Notes: generated from the letters alone by a model not told the origin. Positions 32,425 through 45,940 are shown, counted from the first letter of the stretch. The stretch is 64,000 nucleotides of DNA from Hordeum vulgare subsp. vulgare (GCF_904849725.1 NC_058518.1:415345081-415409080), one strand, 5' to 3'. A program made the numbers and translations.

Positions 32425-35400
32425 TGTTCCTAGAGAAAATTTAGTTGAAAGTTGATAGTAGCAAACTTTGCGGACTGAGTCTGTAAAACTGAGGATTGTC
32501 CTCGATTTCTGTGCAGAAGGCTTATGTCCTTAATGCACCACTCGGTGTGCTGCACCTCGAGCGTCGTCTGTGGATGTTGTGAACATCCGACATACACGTT
32601 TCTGATGACTACGCAATAGTTCAGTGCAAAATACTTAATGGCTTAGAAGCAAGGCGCCGAAGGCGTTTTGAAACGTCACAGAACACAAGAGATGTTCTAA
32701 AGAGATGAAATTGAGATTTCATGCTCGTTCCCTTGTTAAGAGGTATGAGACCTCCGACAAGATTCTTTGTCCACAAAGTAAAGGAGAAAAGCTCAACCGT
32801 TGAGTGTGTGCTCAGATTGTCTGAGTACGACAATCGCTTGAATCAAGTGGGAGTTAATCTTCCAGATGAGATAGTGATGGTTCTCCAAAGTCACTACCAC
32901 CAAGTTGTGAGAGATTCGTGATGAACTATAAACATATCAAGGATAGATACAATGATCCTTGCGCGATTCGCGATGTTTGATACTGCGAAAGTAGAAATCA
33001 AGAAGGAGCATCAATAGTTGATGGTTAGTAAAACCACTAAGTTTCAAGAAAGGCAAGGGCTAGAAGGGATACTTCATGACACGGCAAAACAGTTGCTGCA
33101 CTAATGAAGAGACCCAAGATTAAACCCAAACCCGAGACTAAGTGCTTCTGTTATGAGGGGAACGGTCACTGAGGCGGAGCTACCCTAGATGCTTGGTAGA
33201 TAAGAAGGTTGGCAAAGTCGAAAGAAGTATATTTGATATACATGATGTTGATGTGTACTTTACTAGTACTCCTAGTAGCGCGAGGGTATTGGATACCGGT
33301 TCGGTTGCTAAATGATTAGTAACACGAAATGAAAGCTACGGAATAAACAGGAGACTAGCTAAAGGCGAGGTGACGATAAGTGTTGGAAGTGTTTCCAAGG
33401 TTGATATGATCAAACGTCGCACGTTCCCTCTACCATCGGGATTGGTGTTAAACCTAAATAATTGTTATTTGGTGCTTGCGTTAAGCATGAACATGATTGG
33501 ATCGTGTTTATTGCAAGACGATTATTCATTTAAAAGGAATAATGGTTACTCTATTTGCTTCAATAATCACCTTCAATGGTTTATTGAATCTCGATCGTAG
33601 TGTTACACATGTTCTTGATATTGGTGCCAAAAGATACAAGGTAATGATGATAGTACCACTTACTTGTGGCACTGCCGCTTGAGTCGTGTTGGTATAAATT
33701 GCATGAAGAGGCTGTATAATGATGGATCTTTATACTCACTTGATTTTGAATCACTTGTGACATGCAAATCATACCACATGAGCAAGGCCTTGTTTTCATT
33801 GAGATGAGACAAGATAGTAACTTGTTGGAAGTAATACATTTTGATGTATGCAGTCCAATGGGTGCTGAGGCACGCAGTGGATATCATTATGTTCTTACTT
33901 CAATGACGATTTGAGTAGATACATCAGTGTTTACTTAATGAATCACAAAGTCTGAAATATTGAAAAAGTTCAATTCTCTTTCAGAGTGAAGTTCGTCGTA
34001 ACAAGAGGATAAATTGTCTACGATATGGTCATAGAGATGAATATCTGAGTTGCGAGTTTTGGTACACAATTAAGACAATGTGGAAGTTGTTTTGCAATTC
34101 ATGCCACCAAGAACACCATGGTGTGATGGTTTCATAGCCGCAACCTATTTGATATGGTGCATGCTATAATGTCTCTTATCGAATTACCACTATCTTTTAC
34201 GGGTTATACATTAGAGACAACCGCATTCACTTTAAATAGGGCACCACGTATTTCCGTTGAGATGATACAATATAGAATATGGTTTGGAGAATCCTAAGTT
34301 GTCGTTTCTTGAAAGTTTGGGGCTGCGATGCTTATGTGAAAAAGTTTCAGTCTGATAAAGCTCGAACCCAAAGCGGATAAATGCATCTTCATAGGATATC
34401 CAAAACAGTTGGATACATCTCCTATCACAGATCCGGAAGCAAAGTGTTTGTTTCTAGAAACGGGTCCTTTCTCGAGGAAAGGTTTCTCTCGAAAGAATTG
34501 AGTGGGAGAGTGGTGGAACTTGATGAGGTTATTGAACCGTCACTTCAACCAATGTGTAGCAGGGCGCAGGAAGTTGTTCCTGTGGCGCCTACACCAATTG
34601 AAGTGGAAGCTGATGATAGTGATCATTAGAGCTTCGGATCAAGTTACTACAAACCTAGTAGGTCGACAAAGGTCGCGTACTACTGCAGAGTGGTACGGTA
34701 ACCCTGTCTTGGAGGTCATGTTGTTGAGCAACAATGAACCTACGAGTTATGGAGAAGCAATGGTGGGCCGGGATTCCGACAAATGGCTGGAGGCCATGAA
34801 ATCCGAGAGAGAATCCATGTGTGAGAACGAAGTGTAGACTTTGGAAGAACTACTTGATGGTCATATGACTATTGAGTAAAGATGGATCTTTAAAAGAAAG
34901 ACAGACGTTGATGGTGATAAGTCACTATTAAGAAAAGCTCGACTTGTTGCAAAGATGTTTCCGACAAGATCAAATAGTTGACTATGGTGAGACTTTCTCA
35001 CTCGTAGCGATGCTAAAAGTCTGTTGGAATTATGTTAGAAATTGCTGAATTATTTATGAAATATTGCACATAGGATGTCAAAACATTGTTTTCCTCGACG
35101 GAAAGGTTGTATGTGATACAACCGGAAAGTTTTGTCGATCCTAAGGATGCTAACAAGTATGCAAGCTCCAGCGATCCTTCTATGGACTCGTGCAAGCATC
35201 TCGGTGTTGGAATATATGCTTTGATGAGTTGATCGAAGCTTTTGGGTTTGTACAAGGTTTATGAGAAACTTTTATTTCCAAAGAAGTGAGTGGGAGCACT
35301 ATAGTATTTCTGATAAAGTATATGTGGTTGACATATTGTTGATCAGAAGTAATGTAGAATTTCTGTAAAGCATAAAAGGTTGTTTGAAAGGAGCTTTTCA

Positions 35401-36080
35401 AAGGAAGACCTGGATAGAGCTACTTGAACATTGAGCATCAAGATCTATGGAGATAGATCAAAATGCTAAACATAACTTTCAAATGAAATGCATGCCTTGA
35501 CAAGTTTTTGAAGGAGTTCGAAATAGATCAGCAAAGAAAGAGTTCTTGGTTGTGTTGTAAGGTGTGAGTATGAGTAAGACTCAAAAGCCCGACCACGGAA
35601 GAATAAAGAGAATGGACGAAGGTCGTCCCCTATGCCTTAGCCATAGAATCTACAGTATGCCATGCTGTGTACCGCACCTGATGTGTGCCTTGCCACAAGT
35701 CTGTTAAGAGGTACAAAGAGTGATCGAGGATTGAATCACTCAATAGCGGTCAAAGTTATCCTTAGTAACTAATGGACTAAGGAATTTTTATCGATTATGG
35801 ACGTGGTTAAAGAGTTCGTTGTAAGGGGTTACGTCGATGCAAGCTTTGACACTAATCCGAATAACTATGAGTAGTGAAACGGATTCGTATAGTAGAGTAG
35901 ATATTTGGAGTATTTCCGAATAGCACGTAGTAGCAGCATCTATAAGATGACATAAAGATTTGTAAAGCACACACGGATCTTAAAGTTTCAAAAACGTTGA
36001 CCAAAACCTCTCTCACGAGCAAGACGTGATCAGACCCCAGAACTATATGGGTGTTGGATTCGTTAAAATCACATGGTGAT
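32425..36080 (+). pseudogene. Decayed gag-pol of unit B
   Basis: Collinear with the intact Copia gag-pol. Gag lies at 32425-33210 (KAYVLNAPLG near 32518), a protease remnant near 33290, and the protease-integrase linker at 33370 (LVLNLNNCYLV). Integrase spans about 33640-34500 (LKVWGCDAYVKK near 34310). RT starts near 34690 and decays through 35400. RNase H spans about 35640-36060, ending at the usual short 3' UTR before the polypurine tract. It has dozens of stops and indels. Several lesions, including the TGA in place of Trp early in gag, are shared with unit A, so they predate the separation of the two copies. Confidence 0.8.
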
Positions 36081-36117
36081 GTAAACTAGATTATTGACTC
36101 TAGTGCAAGTGGGAGAC

Positions 36118-36893
36118 TGTTGGAAATATGACCTAGAGGCAATAATAAATTAGTTATTATTATATTTCCTTGTTCATAATAATCGTTTATTATCCATGCT
36201 AGAATTTTATTGATAGGAAACTCACATACATGTGTGGATACCTAGACAACACACTGTCCCTAGTGAGCCTCTAGTTGACTAGTTCGTTGATCAAAGATGG
36301 TCAAGGTTTCCTGGTCATAGGCAAGTGTTTTCACTTGATAACGGGATCACATCATTAGGAGAATCATGTGATGGACAAGACCCAAACTATGAAAGTAGCA
36401 TATTGATCGTGTCGTTTTATTGCTATTGTTTTCTGCGTGCCAAGTATTTGTACCTATGACCATGAGATCATATAACTCACTGGCACCGAAGGAATACCTT
36501 GTGTGTATCAAACGTCACAACGTAACCGGGTGACTATAAAGGTGCTCCATGGGTATCTCCGAAGGTGTCCGTTGAGTTAGTATGCATCAAGACTGGGATT
36601 TGTCACTCCGTGTGACAAAGAGGTATCTCGGGGCCCACTCGGTAATACAACATCACACACAAGCCTTGCAAGCAATATGACTAAGTGTAAGTCAAGTGAT
36701 CTTGTATTACGAAACGAGTAAAGAGACTTGCCGGTAACGAGATTGAAATAGGTATGCGGATACCGACGATCAAATCTCGGGCAAGTAACATATCGAAGGA
36801 CAAAGGGAATGACATACGGGATTATATGAATCCTTGACACTGAGGTTCAACCGATAAGATCTTCAGAGAATATGTAGGATCCAATATGGGCAT
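36118..36893 (+). repeat. 3' LTR of unit B, truncated by element E
   Basis: Begins TGTTGGAAATATGACC after agtgggagac and follows the Angela-type LTR to ccaatatgggcat, where TGATACGTCC of element E begins. The last five bases, GGCAT (36889-36893), are the expected target duplication; the second copy is outside the window. Confidence 0.88.
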
Positions 36894-38420
36894 TGATACG
36901 TCCATTTTGCATCATGCTTTCATGTTGATATTTATTGCTTCTTGGGCTGTTATATTACTTGTGGTACCATATTTATGCCATTTCTCTCTTATTTTGCAAG
37001 GATTATTTGAAGGGGAGAATTCACGCAGCTGGAATTCTGGACTGGAAAAGGAGCAAATCCTAGTCCACTATTCTGCACATCTCCAAATGCCCTGAAAATT
37101 TACGTGGATTTTTACTGGAATATATTAAAAATACTGGGAAAGAACTACCGGAGGGGGGCCACCAGGGCCCCACAAGCTTGCCCACCGCCACCACCCCCCT
37201 GGTGGCGCAGGGCAGGCTTGTGGGCTGCCTGAAGGCCCACTAGCCCCCCTCTTTTGCTATATGATGCGTCCTGACCTGGAAAAAAATCACAAGGGAGCTT
37301 TTTCGTGGTTTCGCCGCCGCCACGAGGCGGAACTTGAGCAGATCCAATCTAGAGCTCCGACAGGACGATCCTGCCTGGGAAATTTCCCTCCCGGAGGGGG
37401 AAATCGTCGCCATCGTCATCACCAACACTCCTCTCGTCGGAGGGGAGGCATCTTCATCAACATCTTCATCAGCACCATCTCCTCTCCAATCCCTAGTTCA
37501 TCTCTTGTAATCAATCTTCGTCTCGCGATTCCGATTGGTACTTGTAAGGTTGCTAATAGTGTTGATTACTCTTTGTAGTTGATGCTTGTTGGATTACTTG
37601 GTGGAAGAGTTTATGTTCAGATCCTTGATGCTATTCATTACACCTCTGGTCATGATTATGATTATGTGTCGTGAGTAGTTACTTTTTTTCCTAAGGACAT
37701 GGGATAAGTCATGCTGATAATAGTCATGTGAATTTGATATTCGTTCGATATTTTGATACGATGTATGTTGTTTTTCCTCTAGTGGTGTTATGTGAACGTC
37801 GACTACATAACACTTCACCATATTTGGGCCTAGAGGAATGCATTGGGAAGTAGTAAGTAGATGATGGGTTGCTGGAGTGACAGAAGCTTAAACCCCAGTT
37901 TATGCGCTGCTTCGTGAGGCGCTGATTTGGATCCACTAGTTTAATGCTATGGTTAGACTTTGTCTTAATTCTTATTTTGTAGTTGCGGATGCTTGCGAGA
38001 GAGGTTAATCATAAGTGGGATTCTTGTCCAAGTAAGGGCAGTATCCAAGCGCCGGTCTACCCACATATCAAATTATCAAAGTAACGAACGCGAATCATAT
38101 GAACATGATGAAACTAGCATGACAGAAATTCCCGTGTGTCCTCGGGAGCGTTTTTCCTCCTATAAGACTTTGTTCAGGCTTGTTCCTTGCTACAAAAAGG
38201 GATTGGGCCACTTGCAGCACCGTTGCTACTAGTTGTTACTTGTTACTCTTTTCTTGCTACGTTTCACCTCGCTACACAATTACTTGTGACCGCTACTTTA
38301 AGTGCTTGCAGTTATTACCTTGCTGAAATCCGTTTATTAGAGCCTTCTGCTCCTCGTTGGGTTCGACACTCTTACTTATCGAAAGGACTACGATTGATCC
38401 CCTATACTTGTGGGTCATCA
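36894..38420 (+). repeat. 5' LTR of element E
   Basis: 1527 bp, TGATACGTCC to gtgggtcatca. Contains the GC-rich hairpin 37170-37223 and a TATA-like tatatgatg near 37257, followed by the presumed transcript start and a GC-rich leader. The 3' boundary is inferred from the TG..CA rule and the PBS position. Confidence 0.8.
37170..37223. repeat. GC-rich hairpin in LTR of element E
   Basis: Arms CCACAAGC-TGCCC-CGCCACC and GGTGGCG-GGGCA-GCTTGTGG, with a loop of Cs. It lies about 30 bp upstream of the TATA-like sequence. Confidence 0.88.
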
Positions 38421-38431
38421 AGACTCTTTTC

Positions 38432-38449
38432 TGGCGTCGTTGCCGGGGA
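38432..38449 (+). promoter_or_regulatory. PBS of element E (tRNA-Asp type)
   Basis: TGGCGTCGTTGCCGGGGA, 11 bases after the LTR end. One base differs from TGGCGCCGTTGCCGGGGA, the PBS usual for Athila-group elements. Confidence 0.8.
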
Positions 38450-38640
38450 GTGGAGCGCCTTTCGTAAGTGGAAATTGGTAAGGAAACATTTATATACTAT
38501 GCTGAAATTTATTGTCACTTGTCACTATGGAAACTCTTCCTTTGAGGAGTTTGTTTGGGGTATCTTCACCACGAACGGAAGCATGAGGAGTTTCTCCTCA
38601 ACCTGAGGTACATACTGAAAATATCTTTTATGAAATTCCT

Positions 38641-39584
38641 TTGGGTATGCTTGAGAAACTGCTGGCTAATCCTTTTACAGGAGATGGATCTTCACATCCA
38701 GACTTTCATCTAATCTATGTAGATGAAGTTTGTGGTTTATTTAAGCTTCCAGGTTTGCCCGAGGATGATGTAAAGAAGAAAGTCTTTCCTTTATCTTTGA
38801 AGGATAAGGCGTTGACATGGTATAGGCTATGTGATGATGCTGGATCATGGGGCTACAATCGGTTGAAATTGGAATTTCATCAAAAGTTATATCCTATGCA
38901 TTTAGTACATCGTGATCGGAACTTTATTTATAACTTTTGGCCTCGTGACAGGGAAAGCATAGCTCAAGCTTGGGGAGGCTTAAATCAATGCTATATTCAT
39001 GCCCCAATCATGAGCTCTCGAGTGAAATCATCACTCAAAACTTTTATGCTCGGCTTTCTCATGAAGATCGTACCATGCTTGACACTTCTTGTGTCGGCTC
39101 TTTTATGAAGAAGGATATTGATCACAAGTGGAATTTATTGGAGAGAATCAAACGCAACTCTGGACATTGGGAGCTGGAGGAAGGTAAGGACTCAGGTATG
39201 AATTTCCAGTTTGATTGCGTTAAATATTTTGTTGAGACAAACACTTCTAGAGATTTTAGCGCTAAGTATGGACTTGACTCTGAGATAGTAGCTTCTCTAT
39301 GTGAATCTTTTGCTGCTGATGTTGATCTTCCCAAAGAGAAGTGGTTGAAATATCATCCTCCTGTAGAAAGCAACATAGCCAAAACCAATCTAGTTGAGGA
39401 GAAAATCATAGCTTTTAGTGATCCTGTTGTTCCTTGTGCTTACAGTGAGAAACCACCATACCCTGCTAGGATGAAGGATTATTCTAAAGCTCCAACTTTG
39501 ATACGTAGGGGTTACATTAGACCACTTGCACCCCCTAAGGAGATTAGAGTTGAACCTAGTGTTGCTATTATCAAAGATCTCTAA
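38641..39584 (+). pseudogene. Gag of element E, frameshifted
   Basis: The first frame, from MLEKLLANPFTGDG at 38647 to about 38965, carries the Gypsy gag core (DKALTWYRLCDD, then FYP/LYP-MHLVHRDRNFIYNF). Around 38974 one base is missing and the coding continues in the next frame from GRLKSMLYSCPNHEL to VAIIKDL at 39582, where a TAA ends it. Downstream sequence stays homologous, so this stop is also a lesion. The upstream start of gag is not clear: the region before 38641 has stops. No zinc knuckle is visible, which is usual for this branch. Confidence 0.75.
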
Positions 39585-39587
39585 GCC

Positions 39588-42067
39588 GAAGACATAGATG
39601 GGCATGTTATCAAATTATATGAGGACTCCGCTAGAATTGCTAAACCTCACGCGAAAGACAAACACGGGCCTGTAGTTGGCCTGTCCGTTGTTTCTGTTAA
39701 GATAGGAGATCACTGTTACCATGGTTTATGTGATATGGGATCTAGTGTTAGTGCAATACCCCGTTCTCTCTATGATTAAATCAAAGATGAGATTGCACCT
39801 GCTGAGTTAGAACCCATTGATGTCACTATCACGCTAGCTAATAGAGACACTATCTGCCCTTTGCGAATTGTGAGAGACGTAGAAGTCCTGTGTGGTAAGA
39901 CGAAGTATCCTACTGATTTCCTCGTCCTTGGTACTGCACAAGATAGCTTTTGTCCCATCATATTTGGTAGACCCTTTCTCAACACTGTCAATGCTCACAT
40001 TGATTGCATTAAGCAGACTGTCACAGTAAGTTTCGAGGGTGTGTCTCATGAACTTAACTTCTCCAAGTTTGGAAGACAACCCCATGAAAGAGAGTCGTCT
40101 GGTAGAGATGAAATCATTGCTCTTGCCTCTATTGCCGTACCTCCTACGGATCCTTTAGAGCAATATCTGCTTGAGCATGAAAATGATATGCATATGGAGG
40201 AGAGAGATGAGATAGATAGAATTGTCTTAGAACAAAATCCTATTCTCAAGAATAATCTGCTTGTTGAACTGCTTGGGGATCCTCCCCCACCAAAGGGTGA
40301 TCCTGTGTTCGAGCTTAAACAGTTGCATGATACTCTTAAGTATGCCTATCTTGATGAGAAGGAGATATATCATGTCATTATTAGTGCGCTCCTCTCAGAG
40401 CGTGAAGAGAAGAAGTTATTAAAAACTTTGAGGAAGCACCGCGCTGCTATTGGATATACTCTTGATGATCTTAAGGGTATTAGTCCTACTCTATGTCAGC
40501 ACAAGATTAAAACCGATCCTGACTTTAAACCAGTTGCTGATCATCAAAGGAGATTAAATCCTAAGATGAAAGAGGTCGTTAGAAAAGAAATATCAAAGCT
40601 TCTGGAAGCAGGAATCATTTATCCTGTTGCTCATAGTGATTGGGTAAGTCCAGTACATTGCGTACCCAAGAAGGGAGGTATCACCGTCGTTCCAAATGAT
40701 AAGGATGAACTAATCCCACAAAGGATTATTACCGGCTATAGAATGGTGATAGACTTAAGGAAACTGAACAAGGCAACAAGGAAAGATCATTATCCTTTGC
40801 CATTCATCGACCAAATGCTAGAAAGGCTATCAAAGCACACACACTTATGCTTTCTAGACAGTTATTCAGGTTTCTCGTAAATACCTGTTGCACAATCTGA
40901 TCAAGAGAAAACCACTTTCACCTACCCTTTCGGTACCTTTGCCTATAGACATATGCCTTTTGGCTTATGTAATGCACCTCCCACCTTCCAAAGATGTATG
41001 ATGGCTATATTCTCTGACTTTTGTGAAAAGATTGTCGAGGTTTTCATGGATGACTTCTCCGTTTACGGGTCTTCCTTTGATGATTGCCTTAGCAACCTTG
41101 ATCGAGTCTTACAGAGATGCGAAGAAACCAACCTCGTCTTGAATTGGGAGAAGTGCCACTTTATGGTTAATGAAGGTATCGTCTTAGGACACAAAATCTC
41201 CGAAAGAGGCATTGAAGCTGCTAAGGCTAAGGTTGATGCAATTGAGAAAATGCCTTGCCCCATAGATATCAGAGGCATACGAAGATTCCTAGGTCATGCT
41301 GGTTTCTATAGAAGGTTCATTAAAGACTTCTCTAAGATTTCTAGGCCTCTTACCAACCTCTTGCAAAAGGATGTTCCTTTTGTTTTTGATGAGGATTGTG
41401 AGGAAGCTTTCGAAATACTTAAGAAGGCTTTGATAACCGCACCTATTGTTCAACCACCTGACTGGAACTTGCCCTTTTAAATCATGTGTGACGCTAGCGA
41501 TTACGCTGTTGGTGCTGTTCTAGGACAAAGAGTTGACAAGAAGTTGAATGTCATTCACTACGCTAGTAAAACTCTAGACAGTGCCCAAAGAAACTATGCC
41601 ACCACGAAGAAGGAATTTTTAGCAGTCGTGTTTGCATGTGAAAAGTTAAGATCTTACATAGTTGACTCCAAAGTCACTATTCACTCTGATCATGCTGCTA
41701 TTAAGTACATCATGCAGAAGAAGGACGCTAAGCCTAGGCTGATCAGATGGGTTCTCCTACTACAGGAATTTGATTTGCACGTCGTTGACCGAAAGGGTGC
41801 TGATAACCCTGTAGCAGATAACTTGTCTAGGCTAGAGAATGTCCTTGATGACCCACTACCTATTGATGACAGCTTTCCTGAAGAGCAACTAAATGTCATC
41901 CGCACTTCACATAGTGCACCGTGGTATGCCGATTATGCAAACTATATCGTAGCCAAATACATACCACCCAGTTTCACCTATCAACAAAAGAGGAAATTCT
42001 TCGTTGATTTGAGACACTACTTCTGGGATGATCCTCACCTTTATAAGGAAGGAGTATATGGTTTTAT
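39588..42067 (+). pseudogene. Protease-RT-RNase H of element E, with stops, cut by element C
   Basis: The protease has the LCDMGSSVSAIP motif near 39730 (DMG where D-[TS/L/I]-G is expected), then a TAA at 39778. The protease-RT linker and RT N-terminus are open over 39861-40880 (MVIDLRKLNKATRKDHYPLPF). TAA at 40878 replaces the usual Gln after YSGFS. RT continues with MPFGLCNAP and the catalytic VFMDDFSVYG near 41045. TAA at 41478 replaces Glu. RNase H follows from [15 protein letters not shown] (41484) through the chromovirus-like [15 protein letters not shown] (about 41795). The frame enters the start of integrase ([13 protein letters not shown]) and is broken at 42067 by element C. Confidence 0.85.
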
Positions 42068-43889
42068 TGTTGGAATTATGCCCTAGAGGCAATGATAAAT
42101 ATAGTTATTATTATAATTCCTGTATCAAGATCATCGTTTATTATCGATGCTATAATTGTATTGAATGAAGACTTATATACATGTGTGGATACATAGACAA
42201 AACACTGTCCCTAGCAAGCCTCTAGTTGGCTAGCCAGTTGATCAAAGATAGTCAGGGTCTTCTGATTATATACAAGGTGTTTTTGCTTGATAACTGGATC
42301 ACGTCATTAGGAGAATCACGTGATGGACTAGACCCAAACTAATAGACTAGCATGTTGATCGTGTCATTTTGATGCTACTGTTTTCTGCGTGTCAAGTATT
42401 TGTTCCTATGACCATGAGATCATATAACTCACTGACACCGGAGGAATGCTTTGTGTGTATCAAACGTCGCAACGTAACTGGGTGACTATAAAGATGCTCT
42501 ACAGGTATCTCCGAAGGTGTTCGTTGAGTTAGTATGGATCGAGACTGGGATTTGTCACTCCGTGTGACGGAGAGGTATCTCGGGGCCCACTCGGTAATTT
42601 AACATCACACACAAGCCTTGCAAGCAATGTGACTTAGTGTAAGTTGCGGGATCTTGTATTACGGAACGAGTAAAGAGACTTCCGGTAAACGAGATTGAAA
42701 TAGGTATGCGGATACTGATGATCGAATCTCGGGCAAGTAACATACCGAAGGACAAAGGGAATGACATACGGGATTATATGAATCATTGGCACTGAGGTTC
42801 AAACGATAAGATCTTCGTAGAATATGTGGGATCCAATATGGGCATCCAGGTCCCGCTATTGGATATTGACCGAGGAGTCACTCGGGTCATGTCTACATAG
42901 TTCTCGAACCCGCAGGGTCTGCACACTTAAGGTTCGACATTGTTTTATGCGTATTTGAGTTATACGGTTGGTTACCGAATGTTGTTCGGAGTCCCGGATG
43001 AGATCACGGACATCACGAGGGTTTCCGGAATGGTACGGAAATGAAGATTGATATATAGGATGACCTCATTTGATTACCAGAAGGTTTTCGGAGTTACCGG
43101 GAATGTACCGGGAATGACGAATGGGTTCCGGGTGTTCACCGGGGGGGGCAACCCACCCTGGGGAAGCCCATAGGCCTTGGAGTGGTGCACCAGCCCTTGG
43201 TGGGTTGGTGGGACAGCCCAAGAAGGCCCTATGTGCCAAGGATAGAAAATCAAAAAGAAAGAAAAAAAAAGGAGGTGGGAAAGGAGAGAAGGACTCCACT
43301 TTCCAATCCTAGTTGGACTAGGATTGGAGGAGGACTCCTCCTCCCTTGGTGGCGCAGCCCTTGGGGCTCCTTGAGCCTCAAGGCAAGCCTCCCCTCCCTC
43401 CTCCTATATATATGGAGCAATTAGGGCTGATTTGTGACAACTTTTCAAAGGCAGCCCGACCACATACCTCCACGGTTTTACCTCTAGATCGCGTTTCTGC
43501 GGAGCTCGGGCGTAGCCCTGCCGAGATCAGATCACCACCAACCTCCGGAGCACTGTCACGCTGCCGGAGAACTCATCTACCTCTCCGTCTCTCTTGCTGG
43601 ATCAAGAAGGCCGAGATCATCGTCGAGTTGTACGTGTGCTGAACGCGGAGGTGCCGTCTGTTCGGCACTAGATCGTGGGACGGATCGCGGGACGGTTCGT
43701 GGGACGGTTCGCGGGACGGATCGAGGGACGTGAGGACATTCCACTACATCAACCGCGTTCACTAACGCTTCTGTTGTGCGATCTACAAGGGTACGTAGAT
43801 CAGAAATCCCCTCTCGTAGATGGACATCACCATGATAGGTCTTCGTGCGCGTAGGAAAATTTTTGTTTCCCATGCGTCGTTCCCCTAGA
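42068..43889 (+). repeat. 5' LTR of element C
   Basis: 1822 bp, TGTTGGAATTATGCCC to CCCCTAGA (CA expected at the end; the 3' LTR has CCCCTACA). TATA box near 43404-43413. Minisatellite of about two units at 43675-43732. Confidence 0.9.
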
Positions 43890-43890
43890 G

Positions 43891-45142
43891 TGGCATCATG
43901 AGCTAGGTTCATGCATAGATGTCTTCTCGAGTAGAACACAAAAGTTTTTGTGGGCGGTGATGTGCGTTTTGCTGCCCTCCTTAGTCTTTTTTGATTCCGC
44001 GGTATTGTTGGATTGAAGCGGCTTGGACCGACATTACTCGTACGCTTACGAGAGACTGGTTTCATCGCTACGAGTAACCCCCTTGCTCAAAGATGACTGG
44101 CAAGTGTCGGTTTCTCCAACTTTAGTTGAATCGGATTTGACCGAGGAGGTCCTTGTATAAGGTTAAATAGCAATTCATATATCTCTATTGTGGTGTTTGC
44201 GTAAGTATGCTGCGATCCTGCTAGATACCCATGGTCACCACGTAAAACATGCAACAACAAAATTAGAGGACGTCTAACTTGTTTTTGCAGGGTATGCTTG
44301 TGATGTGATATGGCCAACGATGTGATGTGATATATTGGATGTATGAGATGATCATGTTGTAATAGATAATATCGACTTGCACGTCGATGGTACGGCAACC
44401 GGCAGGAGCCATAGGGCTATCTTTAAACTAACGTTTGTGCTTGCAGATGCGTTTACTATTTTGCTACGATGTAGCTTTAGTAGTAATAGCATGAGTAGCA
44501 CGACAACCCCGATGGCGACATGTTGATGGATATCATGGTGTGGCGCCGGTGACAAGAAGATCGTGCCGGTGCTTTGGTGATGGAGATCCAGGAGCACGTG
44601 ATGATGGACATATCATGTCACTTATGAATTGCATGTGATGTTAATACTTTTATGCACCTTATTTTGCTTAGAACGACGGTAGCATTATGAGGTGATCTCT
44701 CACTAAAATTTCAAGACGAAATTGTGTTCTCCCCGACTGTGCACCGTTGCTACAGTTCGTCGTTTCGAGACACCACGTGACGATCGGGTGTGATAGACTC
44801 AATGTTCACATACAACGGGTGCAAAACAGTTGCACACGCGGAACACTCGGGTTAAGCTTGACGAGCCTAGCATGTGCAGACATGGCCTCGGAACACATGA
44901 GACCGAAAGGTCGATCATGAATCATATAGTTGATATGATTAGCATAGGGATGCTTACCACTGAAACTATACTCAACTCACGTGATGATCGGACTTGAGTA
45001 GTGTAAGTGGGTCATGAACCACTCAAATGACTAGAGAGATGTACTTTTTGAGTGGGAGTTTAGCAAGTAATTTGATTAAGTTAAACTCTAATTATCTTGA
45101 ACATAGTCTAAGTCCACTTTGAATATATTTGTGTTGTAGATC
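43891..45142 (+). other. PBS and leader of element C
   Basis: TGGCATCATGAGC at 43891-43903 is a degenerate initiator tRNA-Met PBS. The leader to 45142 matches those of units A and B and the young Copia, with no ORF of interest. Confidence 0.75.
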
Positions 45143-45940
45143 ATGGCTCACACGACAGTCACCCTAAATTTTAATACGTTCCTAGAGAAAGCTAAGTTGA
45201 AAGATGATGGAAGCAACTTTGTAGACTGGGCTCGTAATCTTAAGTTGATCCTACAAGCTGGGAAGAAGGATTATGTCCTTAATGCTGCGCTAGGAGATGA
45301 ACCACCCGCTACGGCTCACCAGGATGCTAAGAACGCTTGGTTAACACGTAAGGAGGACTACTCCGTAGTTCAATGTGCAGTCTTGTATGGCTTAGAACCG
45401 AGACTTGAACATCGCTTTGAGCGTCATGGAGCATATGAGATGTTCCAGGAGTTGAAGTTTATCTTTCAGAAGAACGCCCGTATCGAGAGGTATGAGACCT
45501 TCGATAAATTCTATGCTTGCAAGATGGAGGAGAATTCGTCTGTCAGTGAACATGTGCTCAAAATGTCTGGGTACTCAAACCGTCTAGCTGAGCTGGGGAT
45601 TGAACTCCCGCAAGAGGCTATCACTGATAGAATTATTCAATCACTGCCGCCAAGATATAAGGGCTTTGTGTTGAACTACAACATGCAAGGGATGAACAAG
45701 TCACCCGGCGAGTTGTTTGCAATGCTGAAAGTCGCAGAGTCTGAACTTCGTAAAGAGCATCAAGTGTTGATGGTGAATAAGACCACTAGTTTCAAGACAA
45801 ACGACAAAGGCAAGAAGGGTAATTCAAAGAAGAGCGGCAAGCCTGTTGCCAATCCGACGAAGAAACCCAAAGCTGGACCTAAGCCTGAAACAGAGTGCTA
45901 CTATTGCAAGGGTATGGGTCACTGGAAGCGCATTCTATGA
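45143..45940 (+). pseudogene. gag: Copia gag of element C, open but cut at the zinc knuckle
   Basis: Codes MAHTTVTLNFNTFLEKAK and continues collinear with the intact gag at 10865 (FVDWARNLKLIL, RIERYETFDKFYACKMEENSS, VLNYNMQGM). It reaches the first zinc-knuckle residues, ECYYCKGMGHWKR, at about residue 262. There the last Cys of CCHC is lost because an internal deletion joins gag to integrase, and a TGA follows two codons later. The 265-codon gag is otherwise unbroken and could still be translated into a near-complete capsid protein lacking a functional nucleocapsid knuckle. Confidence 0.85.

Larger units (their letters stand above)
27509..36893 (+). mobile_element. Unit B: decayed Angela/WIS-type Copia with two insertions
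   Basis: LTR 27509-29323, perfect PBS, leader (interrupted by the LTR-like element at 30230-32043), decayed gag-pol to about 36080, polypurine tract, and a 3' LTR beginning at 36118 that is cut at 36893 by the Athila-like element E. The rest of its 3' LTR must lie right of the window, after the end of E. Confidence 0.85.
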
